From Rhodopirellula baltica (GTDB lineage: Bacteria; Planctomycetota; Planctomycetia; Pirellulales; Pirellulaceae): DNA of 33,124 nucleotides. The notes beneath the pieces were generated by a model that saw only the letters and a program-made list of their open reading frames with translations, made no database searches and had not been told where the DNA came from. Of this stretch, positions 19,351-28,726 are shown in pieces (the stretch's first letter is position 1; each line of letters begins with the position of its first letter). The stretch covers positions 1 through 33,124 of the forward strand of contig PPHI01000041.1 in NCBI GenBank assembly GCA_002901265.1, written 5' to 3'. The translations under genes and the position numbers were made by a program.

Positions 19351-20361
19351 TTATTGTTCGTTCGAATGGGTTTCGACAGCGGACGGGTTGTCTGAACTGT
19401 CGACCGGCGAGCCAGTCGCATGGGGACTTTGGTCCGCCGAACCGGGACCGCCTTTGCGACCGACCCAGTAGGGAACCAGTGCGGCCAACATCACCCCGAT
19501 GAAGCCAAGCCCACACAGACGCATGAGTCGCCAAGCGTGCGGTGTGTAGGAATTGGAGTCGGGGTCATAGCTGTAGCACCACATGATGAATTGGTCGACG
19601 GCGTTTCCGACCGTTCCTTCGCCCGCTTCGACCAAAGCGAGTTTCAGTTGATCAGCCGGAAAGTCCAGCGAAAGCGAATAGCGTGTGATCACGCCTTTGG
19701 GCGAGATAAACGCCAGCATCGCTGGGTGGTTGTATTGTTGAATGGCTTCGTCGTAGCGGTATCGAAACCCAACGGTGTCAGCCAACTTGTCGATCACCGG
19801 CTGTTTGGCGGTGGTGAAGGTCCAACCGCGGTTTGCGAGCGGCTGATTGACAACATCGTCGACGTATTTTGCTTTGGTTTCCGCGGCCCGTTTCGTCGTC
19901 TCTTTGGGATCGATGCTGACGGTCAGGATTCGGAAGTCTTCGCCCAGTTTCAGGTCCAACTGATTCAGCGACGCGGTCAGCTGGTTCAGTTGGATACTGC
20001 ACAGCATTGGGCAATTGCTGTAGTTCATCGTGAAAATGGTTGGGACGGTTCCGTCGATGACGTCCGCCACTTTGATTTCATTGCCGTTGGAATCCGTCAA
20101 CGATAAATCCAGGGGCAGCGAGTCGCCCAAGTTTTGATCGACGGTGATTCCCTCGGCTTCGCGAGGCAACCCGGTGTTCAGCGTGACGGCGTCGTTGTCG
20201 GTGAACGCGCCTTGTGCGAACGCACTGGATTCACCGCAGAGCACGTGTCCGGCGCACACGACGAGCGTGATCGCCAAGTAGGCGATGGTCGTGATACCGG
20301 TCGCTTGCATCCGCGTGAATGCAGTTTCCGGCGAGCTAGGTTGCGTCGCTTTCGTTGTCAT
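19351..20361 (-). CDS. SCO1/SenC-family copper chaperone with C-terminal membrane anchor
   Basis: The 336-residue protein is expected to deliver or reduce copper for the CuA centre encoded by the next gene. The thioredoxin-like domain carries the copper-binding Cys117-x3-Cys121 (YSNCPMLCSI) and His212 (QYNHPAML). An N-terminal hydrophobic segment (about 22-42) with a possible AFA-Q cleavage site targets it outside the cytoplasm. Beyond the usual SCO fold, a second hydrophobic segment (about 281-303, GLGFIGVMLAALVPYW) and a polar Ser/Pro/Asn tail are added. Its first 26 bases overlap the end of the preceding small gene, which points to coupled translation. The position between ACIII and oxidase genes fits oxidase assembly. 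Confidence 0.92.
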   Translation of the reverse strand: MTTKATQPSSPETAFTRMQATGITTIAYLAITLVVCAGHVLCGESSAFAQGAFTDNDAVTLNTGLPREAEGITVDQNLGDSLPLDLSLTDSNGNEIKVADVIDGTVPTIFTMNYSNCPMLCSIQLNQLTASLNQLDLKLGEDFRILTVSIDPKETTKRAAETKAKYVDDVVNQPLANRGWTFTTAKQPVIDKLADTVGFRYRYDEAIQQYNHPAMLAFISPKGVITRYSLSLDFPADQLKLALVEAGEGTVGNAVDQFIMWCYSYDPDSNSYTPHAWRLMRLCGLGFIGVMLAALVPYWVGRKGGPGSADQSPHATGSPVDSSDNPSAVETHSNEQ

Positions 20362-20656
20362 CAGCGTGGTTGTCGGAGTGCGCCTCTTCGATGACCGCTT
20401 GCATCGCTTTCTCGATCGGCATGATTGCGTTGCCCGTCGCGGGGTCGGCGCCGTAGCGAGAGATGCTTTCGGTTTGGTCGGTCAACACTTGGTTTTGTCG
20501 GCTGTAGCTGCTGTCAGCTTGGAGCTGAGTTTGGTGCGCGTCTACCAGGAGGTAGTACACGTACTGAACCGCCAAGATGGTGACGATCGTCACAAGAACC
20601 GAACCGATTCCGATCACGAAAATCTGGCGTGTATCTAGGTCGTCGTATTTAGCCAT
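20336..20656 (-). CDS. Small single-TM protein between ACIII and oxidase genes
   Basis: The 106-residue product is not a family I can name. It has a short cytoplasm-like start (MAKYDDLDTRQIF), one TM helix (about 13-37), a polar, helix-prone stretch with many Gln and Ser, and an acidic His-containing tail (EEAHSDNHADDNESDAT). Its 3' end overlaps the SCO start by 26 bases. It lies 103 bases after actF, at the junction of the complex III and oxidase gene blocks. Context suggests an accessory subunit or assembly factor of the supercomplex. That is inference; the overlap and TM segment are what the sequence shows. Confidence 0.8.
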   Translation of the reverse strand: MAKYDDLDTRQIFVIGIGSVLVTIVTILAVQYVYYLLVDAHQTQLQADSSYSRQNQVLTDQTESISRYGADPATGNAIMPIEKAMQAVIEEAHSDNHADDNESDAT

Positions 20657-20759
20657 GGCTTTATTTGTCTGATTCTATCGGTCTTGGGCCGAAATGCGGA
20701 GGCGGAAAACCCGTTGATGCGACGCGGTGTCCCGCCCCCTCCTGTGTACTAATGCCGTC

Positions 20760-22037
20760 CTAAAGGTTTTCGAAAACGATCGATTCACGGAGGCGTGGGT
20801 CGCGAACAGCGATCACACGGTTGCCGCTGGCAACACGGAGACCGAGGCCAACGAACAGGGCGGTCATGCCAACGATCGAAAGGATGCTGGCAATCAGGCC
20901 AAGTGCTCCACCCAGGTTGGGAATGTTTTCGTGAACAAGATGCCGGGCTTCGGGCATCACGATCCAGTAAATGTCAATTGCGTGCATGACCAGGATGTAA
21001 CACGCCCACATCGCCATCAGGCCGGGGCGGCGTCGGATGTGACGGCTCATCGTGCCAAGGAAAGGCACCAACCAGTGCAGCAAAATCAGGGCGATCGAAA
21101 GACCGCCGAAAACACCCCGCTGACGGGCGAAAAACCATTCCGTTTCTTCTGGCATGTTTCCGTACCAGATCAGCAGGTATTGGCTGAATCCGATGTAGGT
21201 CCAGAAAACGATGAAACCGAAGATGTATTTGCCAAGGTCGTGGTAATGCTCGACCGTGATTTCGTCTTTCATCGCGCCGTGACGTTGCAGCACGTACGAC
21301 ACGACGGTGATCAAGCAGTGTGCACTCAGGATCGCGCCGGCAAAGATGTAGACGCCGAACATGGTCGAGAACCACATCGGTGCCAGGCTCATGCCCCAGT
21401 CGAACGCCGCGAACGAGGTCGTCAACGCGAACAGCATCACAGCGGGGCCAGCCCAGTACTGCATGCGATCAGTCGCGGCGCGTTCGCCGGTTTCATCCTG
21501 AGTGGTGCTGCCACGCCAGTAATACACGGCGAGTCCGCCCCAGATCAGGAAGTACAGAACCGACCGTGCGATGAAGAACGGTGCGTTCAAGAAGCTGGTT
21601 TTGGTGGCCCACATTTTTGCGTCTAGCCCGTGTGCGCTAGCAAAATTCGGGTCGGTCCAGACGAACAGTCGACCTTCGAAGAATAGCGAGAACAGGATTG
21701 GCAAAAACAGGATCGCGAGCGGCAAGATCAAGATCATGAAGCATTCGGCGATGCGACGAACCACCACGCTCCATCCCGCACGCACGAGGTGCTGGATCAG
21801 GACGAAGAACAGCGAACCGAGTGCCAGAGTCAGCACATACATGTACGCCGTCAGGTAGGTTGAAAAACCGAATCGTGGCATCGATTCGCTTTCGGCGGCG
21901 AATGCCATGCCGACGCCAACGATAAGTGCCACCAAGCCGCCACCGAGCAGCGGCAATTGCAAACTGGCCAACGACGATGGCAGGCTGAACGTCGGATCGT
22001 CCGCTGGCTTAAACTTCGGTGCGGCGTGTTCGGACAT
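20760..22037 (-). CDS. actF: Alternative complex III subunit ActF (NrfD-like quinol-oxidising membrane subunit)
   Basis: The 425-residue, roughly ten-helix membrane protein belongs to the NrfD/PsrC-like family. In ACIII two such subunits, ActC and ActF, form the membrane part where quinol is oxidised. Recognisable phrases include FDWGMSLAPMWFSTMFGVY, EHYHDLGKYIFGF and FSQYLLIWYGNMPEET, which are characteristic of ActF. It follows the actDE fusion by 108 bases and is the last ACIII gene before the oxidase block. Start MSEHAAPKFK has no strong ribosome site. Confidence 0.93.
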   Translation of the reverse strand: MSEHAAPKFKPADDPTFSLPSSLASLQLPLLGGGLVALIVGVGMAFAAESESMPRFGFSTYLTAYMYVLTLALGSLFFVLIQHLVRAGWSVVVRRIAECFMILILPLAILFLPILFSLFFEGRLFVWTDPNFASAHGLDAKMWATKTSFLNAPFFIARSVLYFLIWGGLAVYYWRGSTTQDETGERAATDRMQYWAGPAVMLFALTTSFAAFDWGMSLAPMWFSTMFGVYIFAGAILSAHCLITVVSYVLQRHGAMKDEITVEHYHDLGKYIFGFIVFWTYIGFSQYLLIWYGNMPEETEWFFARQRGVFGGLSIALILLHWLVPFLGTMSRHIRRRPGLMAMWACYILVMHAIDIYWIVMPEARHLVHENIPNLGGALGLIASILSIVGMTALFVGLGLRVASGNRVIAVRDPRLRESIVFENL

Positions 22038-22145
22038 GTTTGAACTGAAGTTGACTGTACAGAAGCGTGGTTGTTTCTAAGGCGAATGCCACCGGCAATC
22101 GCGGTTTAATAATCTCGCGTCGTTGGGACGCGAAGCTGACATCAA

Positions 22146-23582
22146 TTACTTTTGCTCGCGAGCGGCGGCTGCCTTGGCGGCTTCGTCGGCTTGTCGTTGC
22201 AGCTCTTTTTGGGCGGCGTCGACAGCACTTTTGACTTCTTCTTTGCGACCTTCTGGAATCAGGTCCATCGTCGCATTTTGGCTTTTCTGCAAGGCGCGAA
22301 CATAGGCGACGATAGCCCAGCGGTCTTCGACCTTGATCTGTCCGGCGTAGCCCGGCATTTTGCGAATCCCGTTGCTGATCGTCGAGAACAGCTTTCCATC
22401 GGGGTATTTGTCGCTGTACAGCGTGTCTTGGTGCATGTTGGACGGTGGCACCCAGGTGTCGAAACCTTTTTCCTGAGCACGTTGATTGACTAGGCCGTTG
22501 CCTTTGCCGTCCATGCCGTGGCAGACACTGCAGTAGATGCCGAATTGTTGTTGGCCGCGGGCCATCAACTCGCTGTCGACGGTCATCGGGTTTTCGGTGA
22601 CCCAAGGTGTGGTGTCCATCACGCTTGGTGTTTCTTTGTCGTCCTCGGCTTTGGCGACATCGGTGACTTCGTCGGCTATCGCGGCTTGGTCATCTTGCAT
22701 GAACGCGGCGACCAAGCGTTGAGCTTGAGGGGCGTTCATCGCTTGCAGCGAATCGACATCGATACCGGTCATCACGTCGAGTGAACCGATCAGTTGGCCA
22801 CGGGCGACGGTACCGGGAACGTCGGGACGCATCGCACGGTTGTCGGCAAACAAGCTAGTGACTTGCTGCGCGTCTTTTGCCGGCGAAAAGTCCATGTCCA
22901 TGAAGATGTGGAAACGCGGCTGGCTGCTGTTGGTGACACGCATCAACAGGACGCACAACAACGGGATGACCGACGCGGCAACGGCAACACCCCAGATGAC
23001 GAAGATCGGCCGCGGGATCTCTTTGGGGGTGTTGTCTTCGAGCACTTCGCTGACGTAGTCGCTGCCGGTATCGGTCAGCAGCGATCGAACGCCTGCGGCA
23101 TCGTAACGCTCGTCTTTGGCATCGATATACAGGAAGAACCGGTCATCGGTGGCGCGGTCGAATCGCGGGTCGGTGAACATCGGATTGCTGAAACGCGGCA
23201 GGCCGTTGAGGGCCCACATGCCGAAGAACGCACCGAAGGATGCCAACAGAATCGTTAGCTCGAACGCGACCGGGATGAATGCTGGTAGCGAGATGAACGG
23301 TTTGCCGGAGATGATGTACTTGTAATCAACACCGTTCATCCAAATTTCCATGGTCAGCGCGATACACGTGCCGGTCAGGCCTGCAAAGAAGCAGATCCAT
23401 GGAAGGATTGTCGGTTTGATTCCGAGCGCCTTGTCGATCCCGTGAACCGGGAACGGCGTGTAGGCGTCAGTTTTTGTATAGCCGGCATCACGGATGCGAC
23501 GGCAAGCGCTCAACAACGTGTCGACCGTTGTGAACTCGGCCATCATCCCGTGAACGATTTTTTCAGAATTGGTATCCGACAT
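22146..23582 (-). CDS. actDE: ActD-ActE fusion: DUF3341 membrane protein plus monohaem cytochrome c
   Basis: The 478-residue protein joins two ACIII subunits that are separate in Rhodothermus. Residues about 1-185 are ActD (DUF3341) with two TM helices and the family phrases TPFPVHGIDKALG and NGLPRFSNPMF. A third TM segment (about 192-215) replaces the anchor of ActE. The rest is ActE-like: SLFADNRAMRPDVPGTVARG, then a cytochrome c domain with Cys351-Cys354-His355 (YCSVCHGMDGKGNG) and a likely Met ligand in RKMPGYAG. A Lys/Glu/Ala-rich coiled tail ends the chain. The ATG chosen has AGGA just upstream; the ATG at 23597 has none. Gaps of 94 and 108 bases separate it from actC and actF. Confidence 0.93.
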   Translation of the reverse strand: MSDTNSEKIVHGMMAEFTTVDTLLSACRRIRDAGYTKTDAYTPFPVHGIDKALGIKPTILPWICFFAGLTGTCIALTMEIWMNGVDYKYIISGKPFISLPAFIPVAFELTILLASFGAFFGMWALNGLPRFSNPMFTDPRFDRATDDRFFLYIDAKDERYDAAGVRSLLTDTGSDYVSEVLEDNTPKEIPRPIFVIWGVAVAASVIPLLCVLLMRVTNSSQPRFHIFMDMDFSPAKDAQQVTSLFADNRAMRPDVPGTVARGQLIGSLDVMTGIDVDSLQAMNAPQAQRLVAAFMQDDQAAIADEVTDVAKAEDDKETPSVMDTTPWVTENPMTVDSELMARGQQQFGIYCSVCHGMDGKGNGLVNQRAQEKGFDTWVPPSNMHQDTLYSDKYPDGKLFSTISNGIRKMPGYAGQIKVEDRWAIVAYVRALQKSQNATMDLIPEGRKEEVKSAVDAAQKELQRQADEAAKAAAAREQK

Positions 23583-23676
23583 GTTTTCCTGATCCATCGA
23601 AACAGATCACAAGTGCTTGAATAAATGTTTCGTAACTTGGCGCCAAAAGCTCTGACTCTGTGAATCGTCGCCTTTC

Positions 23677-25101
23677 TTAATGTTCTGCTTCACCGTGCTC
23701 GGCTGCGGCATGTGCCATGTGATGTTGCTTGGCCAAGCTCGATTTGACTTCGGCCATGTTGATCACCGGCAGGGTACGGCAGAACAGCAGGAACAAGGTA
23801 AAGAACAGTCCGAACGAACCGATCAGCATTCCCCAATCGACCCAGGTCGGTGAAAAGTACGCCCAGGCACTGGGCAGGTAGTCGCGTGACAAACTGGTGA
23901 TCGTGATCACGAAGCGTTCGAACCACATCCCGATGTTCACGAAGATGCAGACCACGACGATGATCCAAGGTGTGGTGCGGCATTTCTTGAACCAGAACAG
24001 CTGTGGGCTGATCACGTTGCAGGAAACCATGGTCCAGTAAGCCCACCAATAAGGCCCGAAGGCACGGTTGATGAACGCGAATTGCTCAGCGGGCACCTGT
24101 CCGTACCAGGCGATGAAGAATTCTGTTCCGTAGGCGAGACCGACCAGTGAGCCGGTTGCCAGGATGATCTTGCACATGTTTTCCAAGTGCCGGATCGTGA
24201 TCAGTTTTTCCAGGTTCAGCATCGAGCGAGCCGGGATCATCAGCGTGAGCACCATCGCGAAACCGCTGAAGATCGCACCCGCGACGAAGTACGGTGGGAA
24301 GATCGTTGTGTGCCAACCGGGAACTTGCGAAACCGCGAAGTCAAACGAAACGATCGTGTGTACCGAGAGAACCAGCGGGGCAGCCAAGGCGGCCAGAATC
24401 GCGTAGGCCTTTTCGTATCGCATCCAGTGACGCGACGATCCGCTCCATCCCAGGCACAGCAGGCCGTAGATCATGCGGCGATATTTGTTTTTGCTGCGGT
24501 CACGGAAGGTCGCCAAATCGGGAACCATCCCCATGTACCAGAACAACAGCGACACGGTGCCGTAGGTTGAAACCGCGAAAACGTCCCACAGCAGCGGGCT
24601 GCGGAATTGTGGCCACATCCAGAGGTTCAAGCTGGGGTACGGTGCGAGCCAAAACGCCAGCCAGGCGCGGCCGACGTGGATACCTGGAAAGGTACCTGCA
24701 CAGGCAACGGCGAAGATCGTCATCGCTTCGGCGGCGCGGTTGATACTGGTTCGCCATTCTTGGCGGAACAGGTAAAGGATCGCACTAATCAGCGTTCCCG
24801 CGTGGCCAATACCGACCCAGAAAACGAAGTTTACAATCGGCCAGCCCCAGAAAATCGGAGCACGGTTACCCCAGACGCCGACACCGGTGTAGATCAAGTA
24901 AACGATCAGCAAGCCCAGCATCTGCAGCAGTGCAAACGCGACCAGGAACCCGCCAACCCAACCGGCACTTGGCTTACGCTCGGCAACTTGGCAGACCGAT
25001 TCGGTGATGTCGTGATAATTCGTATTACCGAGAACGAGTGGGGCGCGTTCGCCGGGTCGTTCGACGGTGTTATCCAGTCCGTTTGGAATGGCCAGTGACA
25101 T
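23677..25101 (-). CDS. actC: Alternative complex III subunit ActC (NrfD-like)
   Basis: The 474-residue integral membrane protein has about ten TM helices and is the partner of ActF in the membrane domain of ACIII. Diagnostic phrases are [32 protein letters not shown] and [19 protein letters not shown]. In structures of the family ActC docks the Fe-S protein ActB on the outer side and carries the quinol site near a conserved His, here probably in GIGHAGT. The C-terminal tail is His-rich ([16 protein letters not shown]). It lies 95 bases after actB and 94 before actDE. Confidence 0.95.
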   Translation of the reverse strand: MSLAIPNGLDNTVERPGERAPLVLGNTNYHDITESVCQVAERKPSAGWVGGFLVAFALLQMLGLLIVYLIYTGVGVWGNRAPIFWGWPIVNFVFWVGIGHAGTLISAILYLFRQEWRTSINRAAEAMTIFAVACAGTFPGIHVGRAWLAFWLAPYPSLNLWMWPQFRSPLLWDVFAVSTYGTVSLLFWYMGMVPDLATFRDRSKNKYRRMIYGLLCLGWSGSSRHWMRYEKAYAILAALAAPLVLSVHTIVSFDFAVSQVPGWHTTIFPPYFVAGAIFSGFAMVLTLMIPARSMLNLEKLITIRHLENMCKIILATGSLVGLAYGTEFFIAWYGQVPAEQFAFINRAFGPYWWAYWTMVSCNVISPQLFWFKKCRTTPWIIVVVCIFVNIGMWFERFVITITSLSRDYLPSAWAYFSPTWVDWGMLIGSFGLFFTLFLLFCRTLPVINMAEVKSSLAKQHHMAHAAAEHGEAEH

Positions 25102-25196
25102 GAAACGTTCTTATTGGTTGAAGAGGTCTTCGTCTGGATTGTGCGGGGCGCGACGGGCCGACAAACTTAGTCGTTGCCCGTGGCTGCAAGTGTCAA

Positions 25197-26117
25197 TTAT
25201 TCGGCGTGTTGCTCTTCGCCGTGGTGTTCATCGCTGTGTGCGGAGTCATTGTGTGCGGCTTCGCCGTGTGCATCCGCAGCATGTTCGTCGTGCCCATCGC
25301 CTTCACCGTGACCGCCGTGCCCGTGGTGGGCTTCGATGGTGGCCAAGTCTTCGATCTGTTGGGTGGTTTTCAAGCGTGGGTGAGGGTTGCGAACGCGAGC
25401 GAGGTACATCGTGCGTGGCTTGATGTTGAGTTGCTCGAGCATGCCGTACGCACGGGTATCGGCGTGCTTTTTGGCGACGACCGATTCTTCGTCACTGATG
25501 TTTCCGAAGTCGATCGCGTTGGTGCTGCAGGCGGCCTGGCAAGCGGTGATGACGTCGCCGTCTTCGATCTTGCGGCCTTCTTTGCGAGCGTGGATTTTCG
25601 CCTTTTCGACGCGTTGGACGCAGTAGGTGCACTTTTCCATGACACCGCGGCCACGCACGGTGACCTCGGGGTTGAGGACCAGTGCTTGAAGCTTGCGGTT
25701 GGCTTTTTCGATAGCACTCGGAAAGGCTTCGACGCCGTAGCCAACGCCGACTTCGGCGTTGTAATTGAAGTAATTAAAGCGACGGACCTTCACCGGGCAG
25801 TTGTTCGCACAGTAACGCGTTCCGATACACCGGTTGTAAGCCATCGCGTTGATGCCTTCGTTGGTGTGGACGGTCGCGGCGACCGGGCAAACCTGTTCGC
25901 AAGGTGCGGTTTCGCAGTGGATACAAGCCATCGGCTGGTGGACGACTTGAGCGTCGTCGGCGTCGCCTTGGAAGTACGTGTCGATACGCAACCAGTGCAT
26001 TTCACGGCTGTTGCGAACTTGTTCCGCACCGACGATCGGCACGTTGTTTTCGCTTTGGCAAGCGACCACACAGGCGTTGCAGCGAGGCACTTCGACAAGT
26101 CGATTGCCATACCCCAC
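25197..26117 (-). CDS. actB: ActB, 3' part: ferredoxin-like Fe-S domain (separated by frameshift)
   Basis: This frame encodes the C-terminal third of ActB, with cysteine groups for several Fe-S clusters: [48 protein letters not shown] and the [13 protein letters not shown] group near the end. In ACIII these carry electrons from the quinol site to the haems of ActA and ActE. The frame opens with GTG inside the coding region of the 5' part and has no ribosome site, so it is not an independent gene; authentic sequence begins at about 26083, where the shift occurs. The last 45 residues are extremely rich in His, Asp, Glu, Gly and Ala ([16 protein letters not shown]). With the 5' part restored, the protein would have about 1113 residues. 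Confidence 0.9.
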   Translation of the reverse strand: MGYGNRLVEVPRCNACVVACQSENNVPIVGAEQVRNSREMHWLRIDTYFQGDADDAQVVHQPMACIHCETAPCEQVCPVAATVHTNEGINAMAYNRCIGTRYCANNCPVKVRRFNYFNYNAEVGVGYGVEAFPSAIEKANRKLQALVLNPEVTVRGRGVMEKCTYCVQRVEKAKIHARKEGRKIEDGDVITACQAACSTNAIDFGNISDEESVVAKKHADTRAYGMLEQLNIKPRTMYLARVRNPHPRLKTTQQIEDLATIEAHHGHGGHGEGDGHDEHAADAHGEAAHNDSAHSDEHHGEEQHAE

Positions 26118-28537
26118 TGCGGTGCAAAGTCGAATGCGGGGTCTTTTTCGATCTCTTGGATCGGCTCGTATTGAAGCGATCCGTATTCGCCGACTTTGGG
26201 AACGTGAGGAGCTTTCGGTTGTTCGTTCGCGAAAGTCGGAACCTTGTTCAACAGTTCGACGGTGCCTTCACGGACCAAGTTGTAGCTACGGCGTTCGGTT
26301 TCTTCGCGTCCAAGTTCATCGATGGCCCAGTGGTTCTGGGTGGTCGCGAATTCGTACTCGCTGTAGTTCGGTCGGGCTTCGACCGAGTAGGCAATCGACA
26401 TCGAATCCGTGGTGCGGATCGGCGAAACATCGATACCAACGGCGTCGACGCTGTAGTCGGTCATACCGCCGACCATGCCGGCGCGGGTTCGTCCGTATCC
26501 GATCGAGACCGTCACGACGCCGGGAGCGATACCGGGAACTTCGTAAACGGGCAGTTCAATCTTCGATTCGCCGCGACGCAGCGTGATGTAGTAACCGTGC
26601 TTGATTCCCAGCTTCGCGGCAGTCGCGGGGCCGATCAAAGCTCCGTTGCCCCAAGTCAGCTTGGTGATCGGTTGTGGCAATTCTTGCAACCAACCGTTGT
26701 TGGCAAAGCGGCCGTCGTAAAGACCGTCGGGCACGGTGAAGACGACTTCGAAGTTGTTCTCGTCGATGTCCTTCGCCGCGACGACTTCAGGCGTTTCGCT
26801 GGGCAGTTCTTTGGCGGTTCCGCTGACGTCGCTGATCGCGGCAGGGCCTTTCAGGGCGTCCGAGAATCCGTCGTGCAGCAATTGTCGCCATTCGCGTTCT
26901 TTCAGCGACTTGCCAGCGATTTCGTCAGCGGTCTTGCGGACGATCAGCATCGGGTCGGTGACTTCGCTTTCAATCAAGAACGCGATGACTTCGGCAAGCG
27001 TGCGTCCGCCCATCAATGGCAGGATTTGTGGCTGACCGATGCCGTAATAGCCTTGCCCGTTGACGCAGTCGCTCCACGATTCGAGTGGATGCGACATTGG
27101 CAACGACCAGTTGCACAAGACGGCGGTCTCGTCGTCGTACTCGCCCAGGTAAACCGTTTGTTTAACCTTGCCAATCGCCGCGGCGACATCAACATCGCCA
27201 GGAGCGGTGACCAGCGGGTTGTTGCCGGCGATCATCAATGTTTCGATGTCACCAGCGTTGATTGCGTCAACCAATTCGGCGAGCGACTTGGTTTGCAGGT
27301 CGCGGTCGGCACACGGTGTGAACGTTTGGATGGTGCCGAGCGATCCGAGCTTTTTGTTCAGTTCGATTCCGGCGGCAACAGCGTCAGCGCCAAGTCCGGT
27401 ACCGACGATCACAACCGCTTGTTCACCAGCGGCATGGATGTCGTGAACAAGGCAATCGAGGAATCGTTCTTGGCGTTCGGTCGCGGTGATGTCTTCGTGG
27501 TTAAACGGAAGTTCATCATGCGAATGATCGTCGTGGCTTTCACCGGCTTTCAATCGGTCGACGCCCCGGCCAACTTCGGCCAGGAACGCAGGCATTTGAC
27601 TTGGACGGACGGCCAGGCGTGTGTCAGCCATGGTTCCGGTCACGCTGTAACCAGCTTCGGCGACGTACAACCGGCTCATTTCGCCGGTGGTGGGATCGCG
27701 TTTCTCGGCGAAGGTGCGTGACGCGAGAAGCGATCCGGGATCGTTGCCCAGTGGGTCAGCACCGAGTACGAAGATGACTTTGGCCTTGCTGAGGTCCAGT
27801 GACTGTTCGCAAGCGGTTCCCAGCATTTGCTGAGTCGCTTGACGCATCACGCCACCATCGATGGTGTTGTAGGATGCGATCGTCGCTTGAGGCAGTTTCG
27901 CTTGCAACTCGGCGAGCATGCGGACCGTTGTCGGCGATTCGGTCGGCGAAGTCAGCAGCGCGAAGCCCTTGCCTTCGTTGTTGCTGGCGGCTTTCTTGAT
28001 CGCCGCACGGCCGACGGTGAAGAAGTCTTCCCAGGTCGTCTCTTGCTTACGAGCATCGCCGATTCGCTTCAGCACAGGGCCGTCATCGCCGCGAGAACGG
28101 TCCGGGTCGTAAAGACCAAGGATCGATGCCTGAACGTAGGTGTTCGTTCCGGCGGACGAAGGGTGCGTGGTGTTCGGCTCGACGTGCTGTGGGCGGCCGT
28201 CGAAGCAGCGGACGATCAGGTTGTGAACCGTTCCGGCGAGCTCGAAGTTGGTCGCACGCTCGTAGAATTCACCCGGAACACGGCCTTCGGGGCGAATCAC
28301 GAAGGGGGCAATAACCTCTTCGGGATAGCGGCAACCGGCTACGCCGGCCATCGCTAGCGAGGCGCCCATCAATTGCATCCAGCGTCGTCTGGAAACGCCT
28401 TCGGGAAATTCCGAAGCGGCAACGGGGAATTCGCGGTGTAAAAACTTTTCCTTGAACTCCGAACTGCCATTTAACTCCGAAAGACTACGCCAGTAGTTAG
28501 GAGCTTGGCTGTTCTTGCTGGATTGCTTTTGCGTCAT
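25790..28537 (-). CDS. actB: ActB, 5' part: TAT-exported molybdopterin-oxidoreductase-like subunit of ACIII (frameshifted at 3' end)
   Basis: This frame encodes the first 818 correct residues of ActB, the large peripheral subunit of ACIII. A planctomycete-type leader ([19 protein letters not shown]) is followed by the twin-arginine motif [10 protein letters not shown] and a lipobox ending at Cys69 (AGVAGC), so it is exported folded and probably lipidated. The next part resembles the catalytic chain of molybdopterin oxidoreductases; in ACIII this fold carries no cofactor. At IDLSKC the frame leaves the expected [11 protein letters not shown] motif and reads about 97 nonsense residues to a stop at 25790. 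The loss fits one missing base near 26083. Both halves are otherwise intact, so a sequencing error or very recent mutation is likelier than old decay. It follows actA by 189 bases. Confidence 0.9.
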   Translation of the reverse strand: MTQKQSSKNSQAPNYWRSLSELNGSSEFKEKFLHREFPVAASEFPEGVSRRRWMQLMGASLAMAGVAGCRYPEEVIAPFVIRPEGRVPGEFYERATNFELAGTVHNLIVRCFDGRPQHVEPNTTHPSSAGTNTYVQASILGLYDPDRSRGDDGPVLKRIGDARKQETTWEDFFTVGRAAIKKAASNNEGKGFALLTSPTESPTTVRMLAELQAKLPQATIASYNTIDGGVMRQATQQMLGTACEQSLDLSKAKVIFVLGADPLGNDPGSLLASRTFAEKRDPTTGEMSRLYVAEAGYSVTGTMADTRLAVRPSQMPAFLAEVGRGVDRLKAGESHDDHSHDELPFNHEDITATERQERFLDCLVHDIHAAGEQAVVIVGTGLGADAVAAGIELNKKLGSLGTIQTFTPCADRDLQTKSLAELVDAINAGDIETLMIAGNNPLVTAPGDVDVAAAIGKVKQTVYLGEYDDETAVLCNWSLPMSHPLESWSDCVNGQGYYGIGQPQILPLMGGRTLAEVIAFLIESEVTDPMLIVRKTADEIAGKSLKEREWRQLLHDGFSDALKGPAAISDVSGTAKELPSETPEVVAAKDIDENNFEVVFTVPDGLYDGRFANNGWLQELPQPITKLTWGNGALIGPATAAKLGIKHGYYITLRRGESKIELPVYEVPGIAPGVVTVSIGYGRTRAGMVGGMTDYSVDAVGIDVSPIRTTDSMSIAYSVEARPNYSEYEFATTQNHWAIDELGREETERRSYNLVREGTVELLNKVPTFANEQPKAPHVPKVGEYGSLQYEPIQEIEKDPAFDFAPQWGMAIDLSKCLAATPVWSLAKAKTTCRSSVRNKFATAVKCTGCVSTRTSKATPTTLKSSTSRWLVSTAKPHLANRFARSPRPSTPTKASTRWLTTGVSERVTVRTTAR
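26082..26089 (-). other. Frameshift site in actB (apparent one-base deletion)
   Basis: Reading the minus strand, the codons TCG AAG TGC are followed by CTCGC and then TGC AAC GCC TGT in another frame. Family ActB has Cys-x-Gly-Cys-Asn-Ala-Cys here, so six bases (such as CTCGGC) are expected where five are found. Adding one base near 26083 joins the two frames into one protein. No slippery heptamer is present. Confidence 0.85.
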
Positions 28538-28628
28538 CTTGGTTTGAATCGATCAGTTGCTGGCGCGGCGAATTCGGCTTGCCTGCCGGGACTGGATTGG
28601 ATTGTGGGAACCGTAGATCGCCCCTGTT

Positions 28629-28660
28629 GCGATAGCTACGCCGTCGCGTGGTGCTATCGC
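28629..28660 (-). promoter_or_regulatory. Hairpin in the actA-actB gap
   Basis: GCGATAGC (28629-28636) and GCTATCGC (28653-28660) form an 8-base stem around a 16-base loop, in the 189-base gap between actA and actB, the widest gap in the cluster. It could separate or tune the expression of the two genes, but the role is unproven. Confidence 0.3.
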
Positions 28661-28726
28661 GGTGAAGCGATGTTGTTGTGGGGATGTTTGGTAAACGGGG
28701 TGCCCGGCAAAGCGGGGCGGATCCGT

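Noticed and set aside
26082..26089. Programmed ribosomal frameshift in actB
   Set aside because: No slippery heptamer or downstream pseudoknot was noticed, and ActB families normally read straight through. A missing base explains the data more simply.
25904..27721. 605-codon plus-strand frame antisense to actB
   Set aside because: No domain was recognised, and it mirrors the codon bias of actB on the other strand.
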